From assembly GCA_001647635.1 (NCBI GenBank), contig CP014761.1, positions 186,001-250,000 of the forward strand: a stretch of DNA of 64,000 nucleotides. Direction: 5' to 3'. This document shows positions 54,047-64,000 of the stretch, in pieces (positions within the stretch are counted from its first letter, which is position 1; every line of letters begins with the position of its first letter). Under the pieces are notes generated by a model. It ran no database searches, was not told where the DNA came from, and worked only from the letters and a program-made list of their open reading frames with translations. The translations under genes were made by a program, and so were the position numbers. Source of the DNA: Leifsonia xyli. Its GTDB lineage: Bacteria > Actinomycetota > Actinomycetes > Actinomycetales > Microbacteriaceae.

Positions 54047-54724
54047 ATGGTGGCGGAGCGGGTGGTCCGGCTGCGGCGCGAGGCGTGGGGCTTCGCGATC
54101 GGCTCGCTGTTCTTCATGGTCGGGGCGGTTCCGTCGTACCAGCACGCGGTGGGCGACGCGGTCGCCAACGCAACGTTCTTCCTCGGCGCGTTGTTCTTCA
54201 CCGCGGCCGCCCTCATCCAACTCGCGCTGAGCGGGCGCAAGCCCCCGCGTACCGGCTCCACTCGGGCGGACTGGTTCGACTGGTGGGCGGCCGCCGTGCA
54301 GTTCGTCGGCACGCTGTTCTTCAACGTGAGCACGACGGAGGCGCTGATCGTCGCGCTGAACGCGCAGACCCGGGTCGGTGACGGCTGGCGTCCGGATGCG
54401 CTCGGGTCCGTCTGCTTCCTGGTGTCCAGCGGCTTCGCGGTGGTGGCGACGGTCGATCGCGACCGGCTCTGGGACCCGCAGGCGCGCACCTGGCACGGCG
54501 CCTGGCTGGGGCTGCTGGGCTCTGTCCTCTTCGGCCTCTCGGCGATCGGCGCCTACACGATCCCGGAGACCGGCGACCCGGTGAGTCTGCTCTGGGCCAA
54601 CCTCGGGACGCTGCTGGGCGCCGCGTGCTTCCTCGCCGCCGCGGTTCTGAGCCGCCGCTCCATCCCGATGCGGCCGCGGCGGCGACCGGCCCCGGCCACC
54701 CCGTCCGGCGTCGGGGGTGCCGAT

Positions 54725-54727
<3 letters not shown>
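54047..54727 (+). CDS. Multi-spanning membrane protein, YrhK-like
   Basis: The 226-residue protein has about six hydrophobic segments in pairs (GFAIGSLFFMVGAVPSY, NATFFLGALFFTAAALIQLAL, a central pair, then GLLGSVLFGLSAIGAYTIP and LGTLLGAACFLAAAVL). The repeated G-S-L-F-F pattern resembles YrhK-type domains, whose function is unknown. The C-terminus is short, basic and Pro-rich. Its stop codon overlaps the ligA -10 box. Confidence 0.7.
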
Positions 54728-56994
<2,267 letters not shown>

Positions 56995-57156
56995 CGAATC
57001 CGGTCCGTCATCCTGTGGACAGTATTCGAGTTCTCCCCCCGAATCGGGGTAGAACGGCCTGCCGTCCGCCACCCATTCATGGGTAGAGTCGAGGTGTGCG
57101 CTCCCCCGCGCACTGCAAGGGCTTAGCTCGCTCGCTCTCGGAGGGACCCGGACGGA

Positions 57157-58518
57157 GTGCTGGTCGGCTTTGCAGCTGTACTCACCGTGACCTCGGTCGT
57201 CTCCGGACTGACCGGGGCCTTCGTCGTGCCCGCAGAGAACGCTCCCACAACCTCGATCACGGCCTCGTACACCGCCCTTCCCGCGTCGATCAGCGGACCC
57301 GTCTCCGACGTCCCGGCGGCCCCGAACGGCGGCAGTGCCGCCATGTCGGTGCTCGGCGCGGTGGCCGGGATCGACGCGTCGGCGCTCCCGGGCTTCCTGG
57401 ACGCCAACCGGGCCAAGCTCGAGTCGCTGCTGCGGCAGTCGCCCGCTCCCGCCGACGTCGAGCGCGTCTGGCGGCTCATCGACCCGGCCAAGCAGAAACT
57501 CCTGGTGGAGGCCGCTCCTCACGTGGTCGGCAACCTCGAGGGCGTGCCCTACGGGGTCCGGGGCACCGCGAACGCACTCGACCTGAAGCAGACCATCGGC
57601 AGCGTCACCCGCACGCTGAAGACCGAGCACGGCCGCACCCAGCGTGTCGCCCTGCAGCGTCAGCTCGACACGCTCGACAACGTGAAGAAGGCGCTGACGA
57701 AGAAGGACGGCGTCAAGCGCACGCTGGTCAGCCTCGACCCCTCCGCCGACGCCAAGGCGTCCATCGTGGTCGGCGACCTGAGCACGGCGGCGTACGTGAG
57801 CGTCCTGGTGCCCGGGATGTACATGTCGGTGGGTGAGCAGATCGAGTCCTGGGCGCAGGTCGCGCAGGAGCAGTACGAGCTCCAGACCGGCTTCCTCCAG
57901 CGGATGCTCGGTCCACGCGGAAAGGGCGGCGCGCCGGGCGTGGCCGTGGTCGCCTGGATCGGCTACCAGACGCCGGTCCTCACGAACATCGGCGGCACGA
58001 CCCTCGCCACGCAGGGCGCCGACAGCCTGGAGCGCACGCTCGCCGGCATCCGCGCCCTCCGCAGCGGAAACCAGCCGCACCTCAGCCTGTTCGCCCACTC
58101 CTACGGATCGACGGCCGCGCTGATGGCGCTCGAACGGCACACGGTCACCGTGGACTCCCTGGCGCTGATGGGCTCGCCGGGCAGCCCGGCGCAGTCCGTC
58201 GCGGGCCTCTCGGTGACGGGCGGGAACGTCTTCGTCGGCGAGGCGCCGATGGACCCGATCGTCAACAGCGCGTTCTTCGGCAGCGACCCGGGATCGCCGG
58301 GCTACGGCGCGAAGCCGATGGGCGTGGACGGTGCGACCGACCCCATCACGCACGCCGAGCTGGCCGGATCGTCGGGCCACAACGAGTACTTCACCGCCGG
58401 TACCGAATGCATGCGCAATCTCGCCGTGATCGGCATCGACCGCGGCGACCTGGTCATCGCGGGCGGCAGCGGCTCCGGCGCGGGGTCCGACGGCGCCACC
58501 CAGGCGTCGTCCCGCTGA
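57157..58518 (+). CDS. DUF1023-type alpha/beta hydrolase
   Basis: The 453-residue protein starts with one hydrophobic segment (about 3-25, membrane anchor or signal). A helical region of about 170 residues is followed by an alpha/beta-hydrolase domain with VSVLVPGMYMSVGEQ and the nucleophile elbow FAHSYGSTAALMAL. The Cys/His-rich end SSGHNEYFTAGTECMRNLA probably carries the catalytic His. This architecture fits the actinobacterial DUF1023 family, whose substrates are unknown. The GTG start has GGAGGG 12 nt upstream. Confidence 0.82.
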   Translation: MLVGFAAVLTVTSVVSGLTGAFVVPAENAPTTSITASYTALPASISGPVSDVPAAPNGGSAAMSVLGAVAGIDASALPGFLDANRAKLESLLRQSPAPADVERVWRLIDPAKQKLLVEAAPHVVGNLEGVPYGVRGTANALDLKQTIGSVTRTLKTEHGRTQRVALQRQLDTLDNVKKALTKKDGVKRTLVSLDPSADAKASIVVGDLSTAAYVSVLVPGMYMSVGEQIESWAQVAQEQYELQTGFLQRMLGPRGKGGAPGVAVVAWIGYQTPVLTNIGGTTLATQGADSLERTLAGIRALRSGNQPHLSLFAHSYGSTAALMALERHTVTVDSLALMGSPGSPAQSVAGLSVTGGNVFVGEAPMDPIVNSAFFGSDPGSPGYGAKPMGVDGATDPITHAELAGSSGHNEYFTAGTECMRNLAVIGIDRGDLVIAGGSGSGAGSDGATQASSR

Positions 58519-58554
58519 TCCGGCCGATCCCGACCGGATGTCGGCGGCGGCGCC

Positions 58555-58560
58555 CATAAT
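58555..58560 (+). promoter_or_regulatory. -10 box for the phosphoesterase gene
   Basis: CATAAT is followed by 7 nt and then the ATG at 58568, which favours that start over the upstream GTG. Confidence 0.35.
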
Positions 58561-58567
58561 GGGTGGA

Positions 58568-60343
58568 ATGCGACCGCACGAGGACGATCCCGCCGAGCCC
58601 GACCGGGCCGAGGAGAAGCGCGGCGCCAGCCGCCGGGCGTTCCTCACGGGCGCGGGACTCGTCGCGGCCGGGGCGGTCGCCGGGGGCGTGGCAGGCGGAG
58701 CGGCGGGCGCGGCGATCGGCAGTGCCGCGGGAGCCACGTCGCCCACGGCCGACGAGTCGGGCGAGCAGTACCCTCCGCTCCCGGCGCGTAGCGGAGGCGC
58801 CGGGTTCGACCACCTCGTCGTGCTCATGTACGAGAACCGCTCGTTCGACAACCTCCTCGGGCACCTCTACGACGACGAGACGCTGCCGAAGGGCAAGCGG
58901 TTCGAGGGGCTGGCCTTCGGCGACTACAGCAACCCCGATCCCGCAGGCGGCCCGGACATCCCGGCCCACGCCTACGAGGGCACCACCGACTTCGTCATGC
59001 GCCAGCCGTCGCCCGACCCGGGCGAGGTCTACCCGCACGTCAACACGCAGCTGTACGAGGTCGTCGACCCGCCCTCCAACGCCGACGCGCGCCTGCCGCA
59101 GATGCTCCCGCCCTACAACGCGCCGAAGCCCGGCGCGAAGCCGACGATGCGCGGGTTCGTCCGCGACTACATCGGCGTGCTGCGCAAGGACACCGGGCGT
59201 GAGCCGGTGGTCGACGACTACCGCCGCATCATGGGCGGCTTCACACCGGACATGCTGCCGGTGTTCTCCACCCTCGCGCGGCAGTTCGCGGTGTACGACG
59301 ACTGGCACTGCGCGGTCCCATCGCAGACCTTCTGCAACCGCTCGTTCTTCCATGCCTCCACCTCGCACGGGTACGTCGACAACGGCGGCGCGGAGGGTCT
59401 GCGCAAGTGGTTCGACCCGAAGAACGACGCGCCGACGATCTTCAACCGGCTCGAGGAGGCGGGACGCAGCTGGCGCGTCTACTACGACGACCGGCAGCTC
59501 ATCTCGCTCACGGGCTTCATCCACGCGCCGGTGCTCGAGCCGTTCTGGAAGTCGCACTTCCGGACGATGACGCAGTTCTACGTCGACGTCGCGGAGGGCA
59601 CCCTTCCGGACTACGCGTTCGTGGAGCCGCGGTTGCTGTACGACCACAACGACATGCATCCGCCGGGCGGCCCGATGACCGCAGAGGAGGTGTCGGGCGA
59701 GGAGGTCGTCGGCGGCGCGATCTCGGACGTCCGCGCGGGAGACCTGCTGCTCCATCGCGTCTACTCGGCGATCCGCGAGTCCCGCAGCGCGAAGGGCTCG
59801 AACGCGCTCAACACGATGCTGCTGGTGACCTTCGACGAGCACGGCGGCACGTACGACCATGTCGCGCCGGGCGCGGCGACCCCGCCGGACGACAGCGGGC
59901 CGGGGGAGAACGGGTTCGGCTTCGACCGGCTCGGCGTGCGCGTCCCGGCGATCGCCATCTCGGCCTACACGGAGCGCAACACGATCATCCACGAGGAGAT
60001 GCACCACTCGGCGGTGGTGGCGACGCTCGCGAAGAAGTACCGGCTGAAGCACCTCACCGAACGCGACCGCGGCGCGCGGACGATCGACAACGCGATCAAC
60101 CGCAGCACGCCCAGACAGCCCGGCACCTGGCCGGACACGCACCCGCAGTACCTGCCGGCCAATCCCGAGGCGGACGCGCCGGCCCCGCAAGATGAGGACC
60201 GCCCGCTGAGCCCGCCCGGCGTCGGCCTGGCCGGGCTGCTGATGGCGCGGTACGGCGCGCCCGGCGCGAAGGTGCCCGTCACCTACAAGGAGGCGTACCA
60301 AGCGGTCAACGGACTGGGGCGCGGGCTGTTCGGCTCGTCCTAG
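58568..60343 (+). CDS. Tat-exported phosphoesterase (phospholipase C/acid phosphatase family)
   Basis: The 591-residue protein has a twin-arginine signal (SRRAFLTGAGLVAAGA, about 21-36) followed by a Gly/Ala-rich hydrophobic core. The mature part fits the bacterial phosphoesterase family of PlcC/AcpA-type enzymes: VVLMYENRSFDNLLGHL near the start with the metal-binding Glu-Asn, FCNRSFFHASTSHG, and LVTFDEHGGTYDHV with metal-binding Asp/Glu/His. It probably hydrolyses phosphodiesters or phosphomonoesters outside the membrane. The first membrane-side residues upstream (58538) are an alternative start. Confidence 0.9.
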   Translation: MRPHEDDPAEPDRAEEKRGASRRAFLTGAGLVAAGAVAGGVAGGAAGAAIGSAAGATSPTADESGEQYPPLPARSGGAGFDHLVVLMYENRSFDNLLGHLYDDETLPKGKRFEGLAFGDYSNPDPAGGPDIPAHAYEGTTDFVMRQPSPDPGEVYPHVNTQLYEVVDPPSNADARLPQMLPPYNAPKPGAKPTMRGFVRDYIGVLRKDTGREPVVDDYRRIMGGFTPDMLPVFSTLARQFAVYDDWHCAVPSQTFCNRSFFHASTSHGYVDNGGAEGLRKWFDPKNDAPTIFNRLEEAGRSWRVYYDDRQLISLTGFIHAPVLEPFWKSHFRTMTQFYVDVAEGTLPDYAFVEPRLLYDHNDMHPPGGPMTAEEVSGEEVVGGAISDVRAGDLLLHRVYSAIRESRSAKGSNALNTMLLVTFDEHGGTYDHVAPGAATPPDDSGPGENGFGFDRLGVRVPAIAISAYTERNTIIHEEMHHSAVVATLAKKYRLKHLTERDRGARTIDNAINRSTPRQPGTWPDTHPQYLPANPEADAPAPQDEDRPLSPPGVGLAGLLMARYGAPGAKVPVTYKEAYQAVNGLGRGLFGSS

Positions 60344-60346
60344 AAT
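60341..60346 (+). promoter_or_regulatory. -10 box for gatCAB, overlapping the phosphoesterase stop codon
   Basis: TAGAAT begins with the TAG stop of the upstream gene. It gives a leader of about 60 nt before the gatC TTG. Confidence 0.4.
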
Positions 60347-60411
60347 CGTCAGTGGGCCTTTCGCACTCGCGACCACGCCCGTTCATCATGCCTATCCCAC
60401 GGAGACGCACC

Positions 60412-60723
60412 TTGTCTGAAACCAGCGCAGGCGACATCACCGCCGAACAGGTCGCGCACTTGGCGAACCTCGCCCGGATCGACCTCAGCCCAGAAGAGCT
60501 CGAGAGCCTCACGAAGGAGCTCGGCCAGATCGTCGAGTCCGTCGCCAAGGTCCAGGAGGTCGCCGGTCCCGACGTGCCCGCCACCAGCCACCCGATGCCG
60601 CTCACGAACGTGTTCCGCGCCGACGAGGTGCGGCCGTCGCTGACCGTCGAGCAGGCGCTCTCCGGCGCCCCGGACCGCGAGGGCGACCGCTTCAAGGTCG
60701 CCACCATCCTGGACGAGGAGTAA
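60412..60723 (+). CDS. gatC: Aspartyl/glutamyl-tRNA amidotransferase subunit C
   Basis: The 103-residue subunit stabilises GatA-GatB. It shows [34 protein letters not shown] and the C-terminal [20 protein letters not shown] typical of GatC. TTG 60412 is chosen at the family N-terminus (MSETSAGD), with GGAGA at 60401-60405. ATG 60388 would add eight basic residues and is an alternative. gatA follows after 3 nt. Confidence 0.95.
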   Translation: MSETSAGDITAEQVAHLANLARIDLSPEELESLTKELGQIVESVAKVQEVAGPDVPATSHPMPLTNVFRADEVRPSLTVEQALSGAPDREGDRFKVATILDEE

Positions 60724-60726
60724 GCC

Positions 60727-62274
60727 ATGACCGACCTGACCCGGCTCACCGCGTCCGCCCTCGCCGACAAGCTCGCCGCGCGCGAGGTGTCCTCCGAGGA
60801 GGCCGTGCGGGCGCACCTCGACCGCATCGAGGCCGTCGACTCCGATGTGCACGCCTTCCTCCACGTCGCCGGCGACAAGGCGCTCCGCACCGCCGCCGAG
60901 ATCGACGGCCGCCGCGCCGCAGGCGACCCGCTCGGCCCGCTCGCCGGCGTCCCGATCGCCATCAAGGACGTGCTGGCCACCCAGGACATGCCGTCCACCT
61001 CCGGCTCGAAGATCCTCGAGGGATGGCTGCCTCCCTACGACGCCACCGTCGTTCGCAAGCTGCGCGAGGCCGACCTCGTGCCGCTCGGCAAGACCAACAT
61101 GGACGAGTTCGCGATGGGCTCCTCCACGGAGCACTCGGCGTACGGCCCGACACGCAACCCGTGGGACCTGGAGCGCATCCCGGGCGGCTCGGGCGGAGGC
61201 TCCGCCGCCGCCGTGTCCGCCTTCGAGGCCCCGCTCGCGCTCGGCTCCGACACCGGCGGCTCGATCCGTCAGCCCGCCGCGGTGACCGGCTCGGTCGGAG
61301 TCAAGCCGACGTACGGCGGCGTCAGCCGCTACGGCGCGATCGCCCTCGCGAGCTCGCTCGACCAGGTGGGCCCTGTGTCCCGCAGCGTCCTCGACGCGGG
61401 CCTCCTGCACGACGTGATCGCCGGGCACGACCCCTTCGACTCGACCTCGCTGACCGACAGCTGGCCGTCGATGGCCGACGCCGCACGGGCCGGCCAGCGC
61501 GAGGGCGCGCTGAAGGGCGTGCGCGTCGGCGTGATCCGCGAGATCGCCGGCGACGGCTTCCAGAAGGGCGTGAAGCAGCGCTTCGACGAGTCGCTCGCGC
61601 TGCTCGAGTCCGCGGGCGCCGAGATCGTGGAGGTCAGCGCGCCGAGCTTCGAGTACGCGGTCGCCGCGTACTACCTGATCCTCCCGGCCGAGGCGTCCAG
61701 CAACCTGGCGCGCTTCGACTCCGTGCGGTTCGGTCTGCGCGTCGACCCCGCGGAAGGTCCGGTCACCGTCGAGCGCGTCATGGCCGCCACCCGCGACGCC
61801 GGGTTCGGGCCCGAGGTCAAGCGCCGCATCATCCTCGGCACGTACGCGCTGAGCGCCGGCTACTACGACGCCTACTACGGCAGCGCGCAGAAGGTCCGCA
61901 CGCTCATCCAGCGCGACTTCCAGGCCGCGTTCGAGAAGGTGGATGTGCTGGTCAGCCCGAGCGCGCCGACCACCGCCTTCAAGCTGGGCGAGAAGATCGA
62001 CGACCCGATGGCGATGTACCTCAACGACATCACCACCATTCCGGCGAACCTCGCCGGGGTCCCCGGCATGGGGCTGCCGATCGGGCTCGCGCCCGAGGAC
62101 GGCCTGCCCGTCGGGATGCAGCTGATGGCGCCCGCCCGCTCGGACGCCCGCCTCTACACCTTCGGCGCGGCGCTCGAGCGCCTGCTGGAGGAGCAGTGGG
62201 GCGGACCGCTGCTGAGCCAGGCGCCGGATCTGAGCGCCACCGAGATGTTCGCGAGCGAAGAGGGAGCCGTCTGA
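60727..62274 (+). CDS. gatA: Aspartyl/glutamyl-tRNA amidotransferase subunit A
   Basis: GatA releases ammonia from glutamine for amidation of Glu-tRNA(Gln) or Asp-tRNA(Asn). The 515-residue amidase-signature protein has the complete Ser-cisSer-Lys triad: Lys80 in IAIKDVL, Ser155 in GGSGGGSAA and Ser179 in GSDTGGSIR. The stop overlaps the gatB ATG. Confidence 0.97.
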   Translation: MTDLTRLTASALADKLAAREVSSEEAVRAHLDRIEAVDSDVHAFLHVAGDKALRTAAEIDGRRAAGDPLGPLAGVPIAIKDVLATQDMPSTSGSKILEGWLPPYDATVVRKLREADLVPLGKTNMDEFAMGSSTEHSAYGPTRNPWDLERIPGGSGGGSAAAVSAFEAPLALGSDTGGSIRQPAAVTGSVGVKPTYGGVSRYGAIALASSLDQVGPVSRSVLDAGLLHDVIAGHDPFDSTSLTDSWPSMADAARAGQREGALKGVRVGVIREIAGDGFQKGVKQRFDESLALLESAGAEIVEVSAPSFEYAVAAYYLILPAEASSNLARFDSVRFGLRVDPAEGPVTVERVMAATRDAGFGPEVKRRIILGTYALSAGYYDAYYGSAQKVRTLIQRDFQAAFEKVDVLVSPSAPTTAFKLGEKIDDPMAMYLNDITTIPANLAGVPGMGLPIGLAPEDGLPVGMQLMAPARSDARLYTFGAALERLLEEQWGGPLLSQAPDLSATEMFASEEGAV

Positions 62275-63788
62275 TGGCCACCGCCACCAAGGCCGAATTG
62301 ATGGATTACGACAAGGCTCTCGAGCTGTTCGAGCCGGTGCTGGGCTTCGAGGTGCACGTCGAGCTGAACACCAAGACGAAGATGTTCTGCGGCTGCGCCA
62401 ACGAGTTCGGCTCGGGCGCCAACACGAACACCTGCCCGACCTGCCTGGGTCTCCCGGGCGGTCTGCCGCAGGTCAACGAGAAGGCGATCGAGTCGAGCAT
62501 CCGCCTCGGACTCGCCCTCGGCTGCGATATCGCCGAGTCGAGCCGGTTCGCGCGCAAGAACTACTTCTACCCGGACCTCGCGAAGGACTTCCAGACCTCG
62601 CAGTACGACGAGCCGATAGCCCACGACGGCTCGATCACCATCGAGCTGGAGAACGGCCGCGAGCTCACCATCGAGATCGAGCGCGCGCACATGGAGGAGG
62701 ACGCGGGCAAGCTGACGCACGTCGGCGGCGCCACCGGCCGCATCCAGGGCGCGGACTACTCGCTCGTCGACTTCAACCGCGGCGGCGTGCCGCTGGTCGA
62801 GATCGTCACGAAGATCATCGAGGGCGCCGAGGCGGACGCGCCGGAGGTCGGCCGCACCTACGTGCGCGCCATCCGCGACATCGTGAAGGCCCTCGGCGTC
62901 TCCAACGCGCGCATGGAGGAGGGCAACGTCCGCTGCGACGCGAACGTCTCGCTCCGCCGTCGCGGCTCCTCGGAGCTCGGCACGCGCACCGAGACCAAGA
63001 ACGTCAACTCGCTGCGTTCGATCGAGCGCGCCGTGCGCTACGAGATCCAGCGCCAGGCGGCCATCCTGGAGGCGGGCGGCACCATCGTGCAGGAGACCCG
63101 TCACTGGCACGAAGACACGGGCACGACGAGCGCCGGCCGTCCGAAGTCGGACGCGGACGACTACCGCTACTTCCCGGAGCCCGACCTGGTGCCGGTCGCA
63201 CCGAGCCGCGACTGGGTCGAGGAGCTGCGCGGCACGCTGCCGGAGCAGCCGGCCGCCCGCCGCAAGCGCCTCGCCGCCGATTGGGGCTTCACCGCTCTGG
63301 AGTTCCAGGACATCGCCAACGCCGACCTGCTCGACGAGGTCGAGGCCACGGTCGCCGCGGGCGCGTCGCCTGCGGCCGCGCGCAAGTGGTGGACCGGCGA
63401 GATCGCCCGCCTCGCCAACGCGCAGAACGTGCCCGCCGGCACGCTGGTCAGCCCGCAGCACGTCGCCGAGCTCGCGGCTCTGGTCGACGCGGGCACCCTC
63501 ACCGACCGCCTGGCGCGCCAGGTGCTCGAGGGCGTCATCGCCGGCGAGGGCCGTCCGCAGGAGGTCGTGGACGCCCGCGGTCTCGCGGTCGTGTCCGACG
63601 ACGGCGCGCTGATCGCCGCGATCGACGAGGCGCTGGCCGCTCAGCCGGACGTGCTCGCCAAGATCCGCGACGGCAAGGTGCAGGCCGCCGGCGCGGTCAT
63701 CGGCGCGGTCATGAAGGCGATGCGCGGCCAGGCCGACGCGGCCCGGGTGCGCGAGCTGGTGCTCGAGCGGGCGGGGAGCGCGGAGTAG
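62274..63788 (+). CDS. gatB: Aspartyl/glutamyl-tRNA amidotransferase subunit B
   Basis: GatB phosphorylates the misacylated tRNA and carries the YqeY-like tail that binds tRNA. The 504-residue sequence shows [72 protein letters not shown] and the tail from about residue 350. The start ATG overlaps the gatA stop (TGATG), as expected for the gatCAB operon. Confidence 0.97.
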   Translation: MATATKAELMDYDKALELFEPVLGFEVHVELNTKTKMFCGCANEFGSGANTNTCPTCLGLPGGLPQVNEKAIESSIRLGLALGCDIAESSRFARKNYFYPDLAKDFQTSQYDEPIAHDGSITIELENGRELTIEIERAHMEEDAGKLTHVGGATGRIQGADYSLVDFNRGGVPLVEIVTKIIEGAEADAPEVGRTYVRAIRDIVKALGVSNARMEEGNVRCDANVSLRRRGSSELGTRTETKNVNSLRSIERAVRYEIQRQAAILEAGGTIVQETRHWHEDTGTTSAGRPKSDADDYRYFPEPDLVPVAPSRDWVEELRGTLPEQPAARRKRLAADWGFTALEFQDIANADLLDEVEATVAAGASPAAARKWWTGEIARLANAQNVPAGTLVSPQHVAELAALVDAGTLTDRLARQVLEGVIAGEGRPQEVVDARGLAVVSDDGALIAAIDEALAAQPDVLAKIRDGKVQAAGAVIGAVMKAMRGQADAARVRELVLERAGSAE

Positions 63789-63815
63789 CCTTTGCCGGCT
63801 CCCAGGCTCGGCGTG

Positions 63816-63821
63816 CAGAGT
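63816..63821 (+). promoter_or_regulatory. -10 box for the YbaK-type gene at the window end
   Basis: CAGAGT is followed by 6 nt and then the ATG at 63828. Confidence 0.3.
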
Positions 63822-63827
63822 AGCGGT

Positions 63828-64000
63828 ATGGGCGTCTTCACACTCGGCGGTCTGACCACCGCACCTGCTTCCTCCCGCACCGACCTGCTCGCGCCGTCGA
63901 CCCTGCAGACCCTGGAGGCGCTCGGCTGGCTGGATGAGGTGGGCGTGGTCGAGATCGACCCCGACATCTCCGACACGGCCGCGACCCGCGACGAGTTCGG
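63828..64000 (+). CDS. YbaK-family aminoacyl-tRNA deacylase-like protein, partial
   Basis: Only the first 57 residues are in the window: MGVFTLGGLTTAPASSRTD, LAPSTLQTLEALGWLDEVGVVEIDPDISDTAATRDEFG. The end resembles the N-terminal part of YbaK/prolyl-tRNA-synthetase-associated proteins, which in actinobacteria can lie near gatB. The catalytic part is beyond the window, so the assignment is tentative. Confidence 0.55.
   Translation, partial: MGVFTLGGLTTAPASSRTDLLAPSTLQTLEALGWLDEVGVVEIDPDISDTAATRDEF

Overview
The window is about 64 kb of high-GC, gene-dense chromosome from an actinobacterium. Gene order, protein features (GlgE, DUF2469, CnoX-like protein, DivIVA-repeat protein, long coiled-coil DivIVA-like protein) and the use of GTG/TTG starts fit the family Microbacteriaceae, with a Leifsonia-like genus as the best guess from gene content. 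No RNA gene, insertion sequence, prophage or CRISPR array was seen. No gene-free stretch exceeds 300 bases.

Layout. 1-1.2 kb: an XRE regulator plus nucleotidyltransferase pair that looks like a toxin-antitoxin cassette, behind a perfect 18-bp palindrome. 1.3-8.6 kb: chromosome organisation and the SRP pathway (smc, CHAD gene on the other strand, ftsY, DUF2004, ffh). 8.6-12.0 kb: three tandem SGNH-hydrolase lipoproteins and a YbdK-type carboxylate-amine ligase, all on the minus strand. 12.2-19.2 kb: ribosome and RNA-maturation genes (rpsP, khpA, rimM, trmD, rplS, rnhB, DUF2469), interrupted by a GntR regulator/MFS pair, map and a small membrane protein. 19.2-25.0 kb: PEBP protein, yraN-comM-dprA-xerC and an M23 peptidase. 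25.3-34.7 kb: a frameshifted sugar porter, rpsB-tsf-pyrH-frr-cdsA, a DivIVA-repeat protein, a lytic-transglycosylase-like protein, a small zinc-ribbon-like protein, a hydrolase and an AI-2E-family permease. 34.7-41.5 kb: a 944-residue coiled-coil protein with 52 unbroken 11-residue repeats, a two-part membrane/lipoprotein fusion, a CnoX-like chaperone and an SDR. 41.5-51.6 kb: alpha-glucan metabolism (glgE-glgB, glgP, glgX) with two small genes behind glgX. 51.7-57.0 kb: cysteine desulfurase, mnmA, a membrane protein and ligA. 57.2-64.0 kb: a DUF1023 hydrolase, a Tat-exported phosphoesterase, gatCAB and the start of a YbaK-type gene cut by the window end.

Two signals run across the whole window. 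First, many genes begin 6-9 nt after a TANNNT-type -10 box and lack a Shine-Dalgarno sequence, which suggests leaderless mRNAs. At four junctions the upstream stop codon forms the first three bases of the -10 box. Second, five conserved genes (a nucleotidyltransferase, a sugar porter, glgP, mnmA, ligA), and possibly a sixth (the DivIVA-repeat gene), are each broken by an apparent loss of one C or G, mostly within a C or G run. A shared type of lesion hitting housekeeping genes points to sequencing or assembly error more than to gene decay.

The most distinctive items are the 52-hendecad coiled coil, three GGTATACC palindromes at exact 13-bp spacing between gntR and the MFS gene, the XRE/nucleotidyltransferase cassette with its palindromic operator, and the fused protein with an internal lipobox. 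None is proven to be a new system from sequence alone.
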